The position numbers and the translations under genes were made by a program. Positions 34,162 to 34,275 of a DNA stretch of 34,275 bases are shown here, piece after piece (the first letter of the stretch is position 1; the number at the start of each line of letters is the position of its first letter). This DNA is from Avibacterium endocarditidis (lineage in GTDB: Bacteria > Pseudomonadota > Gammaproteobacteria > Enterobacterales > Pasteurellaceae): contig NZ_PQVI01000013.1 of NCBI RefSeq assembly GCF_002921145.1, positions 1 through 34,275 on the forward strand. The letters run 5' to 3'. The notes beneath the pieces were generated by a model, which did not search any database, was not told where the DNA came from, and saw nothing but the letters and a program-made list of their open reading frames with translations.

Positions 34162-34275
34162 CGCTCGTTGAGCGACTTACTTTCTTTTGTTTCCGCAAAA
34201 GAAAGTAAGCAAAAAAAAAGCGTCCCCCGATCAAATTGCTTTTCCTCATTTCGACAGAATTTTCTTAACGAAAAG
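34162..34275. repeat. Hairpin-rich dispersed repeat at the window edge
   Basis: CGCTC (34162-34166) pairs with GAGCG (34170-34174), and a perfect 14-pair stem (34176-34189 with 34196-34209, hexaloop) follows, then A9. The plus-strand frame from about 34156 to the end has no stop (GFRSLSDLLSFVSAKESKQ...), a pattern I associate with intergenic repeats mistaken for protein tails. The element continues past the window. The upstream gap 34071-34161 shows nothing else distinct. Confidence 0.55.

Noticed and set aside
1-34275. CRISPR arrays, tRNA, rRNA genes, prophage or insertion sequences
   Set aside because: No regularly spaced repeats, tRNA cloverleafs, transposase or phage motifs were seen on reading both strands by eye.

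Overview
The window is chromosomal DNA from a member of the Pasteurellaceae. The best clue is the large number of copies of the 9-base DNA uptake signal AAGTGCGGT (or ACCGCACTT), the Haemophilus/Pasteurella/Aggregatibacter/Avibacterium dialect, both inside genes and as inverted pairs forming terminators. Protein sequences and gene order (rpmH-rnpA-yidD-yidC-mnmE, dnaA-dnaN-recF, ribF-ileS-lspA-ispH) agree. I cannot name the species. Most of the window is conserved housekeeping DNA.

Layout: 1-3670 holds tex and greB, divergent, with a Phd/VapC-type toxin-antitoxin pair between them. 3683-6274 is a complete N-acetylgalactosamine-type PTS (agaV-agaW-agaE-agaF, minus strand) without sugar catabolic genes beside it. 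6526-9662 is a QseBC-like two-component region: a PepSY-domain exported protein, qseB, qseC, then a 67-residue membrane protein. Identical operator/promoter layouts stand before the PepSY gene and before the small gene. 9706-16818 carries ispH, lspA, ileS, ribF and mnmE. 16897-19689 has a 113-residue protein, yidC, yidD, rnpA and rpmH. 20043-23594 runs the other way with dnaA, dnaN and recF. 23695-25871 is a likely preQ1-controlled unit: promoter, class I preQ1 aptamer, yhhQ and an MFS transporter. 25931-34070 (minus) contains a low-molecular-weight tyrosine phosphatase, rimO, dcuC-pepE under a likely FNR/CRP site, slyD, a SIMPL-domain protein, rraB, mscL and trkA. The right edge is a hairpin-rich repeat.

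A caution for every reader: about fourteen single- or double-base frameshifts, most of them in or next to homopolymer runs, break vapC, agaF, qseC, ileS, mnmE, dnaA, recF, the phosphatase gene and the SIMPL gene. Several of these genes are essential, and correcting the runs restores family-typical sequence and length. The sequence therefore looks like an unpolished assembly, and I annotate these genes across their breaks.

No wholly new system is evident. The most promising items are the QseB-type regulon, with its small membrane protein and structured leader, and the preQ1 aptamer ahead of yhhQ plus an MFS transporter.
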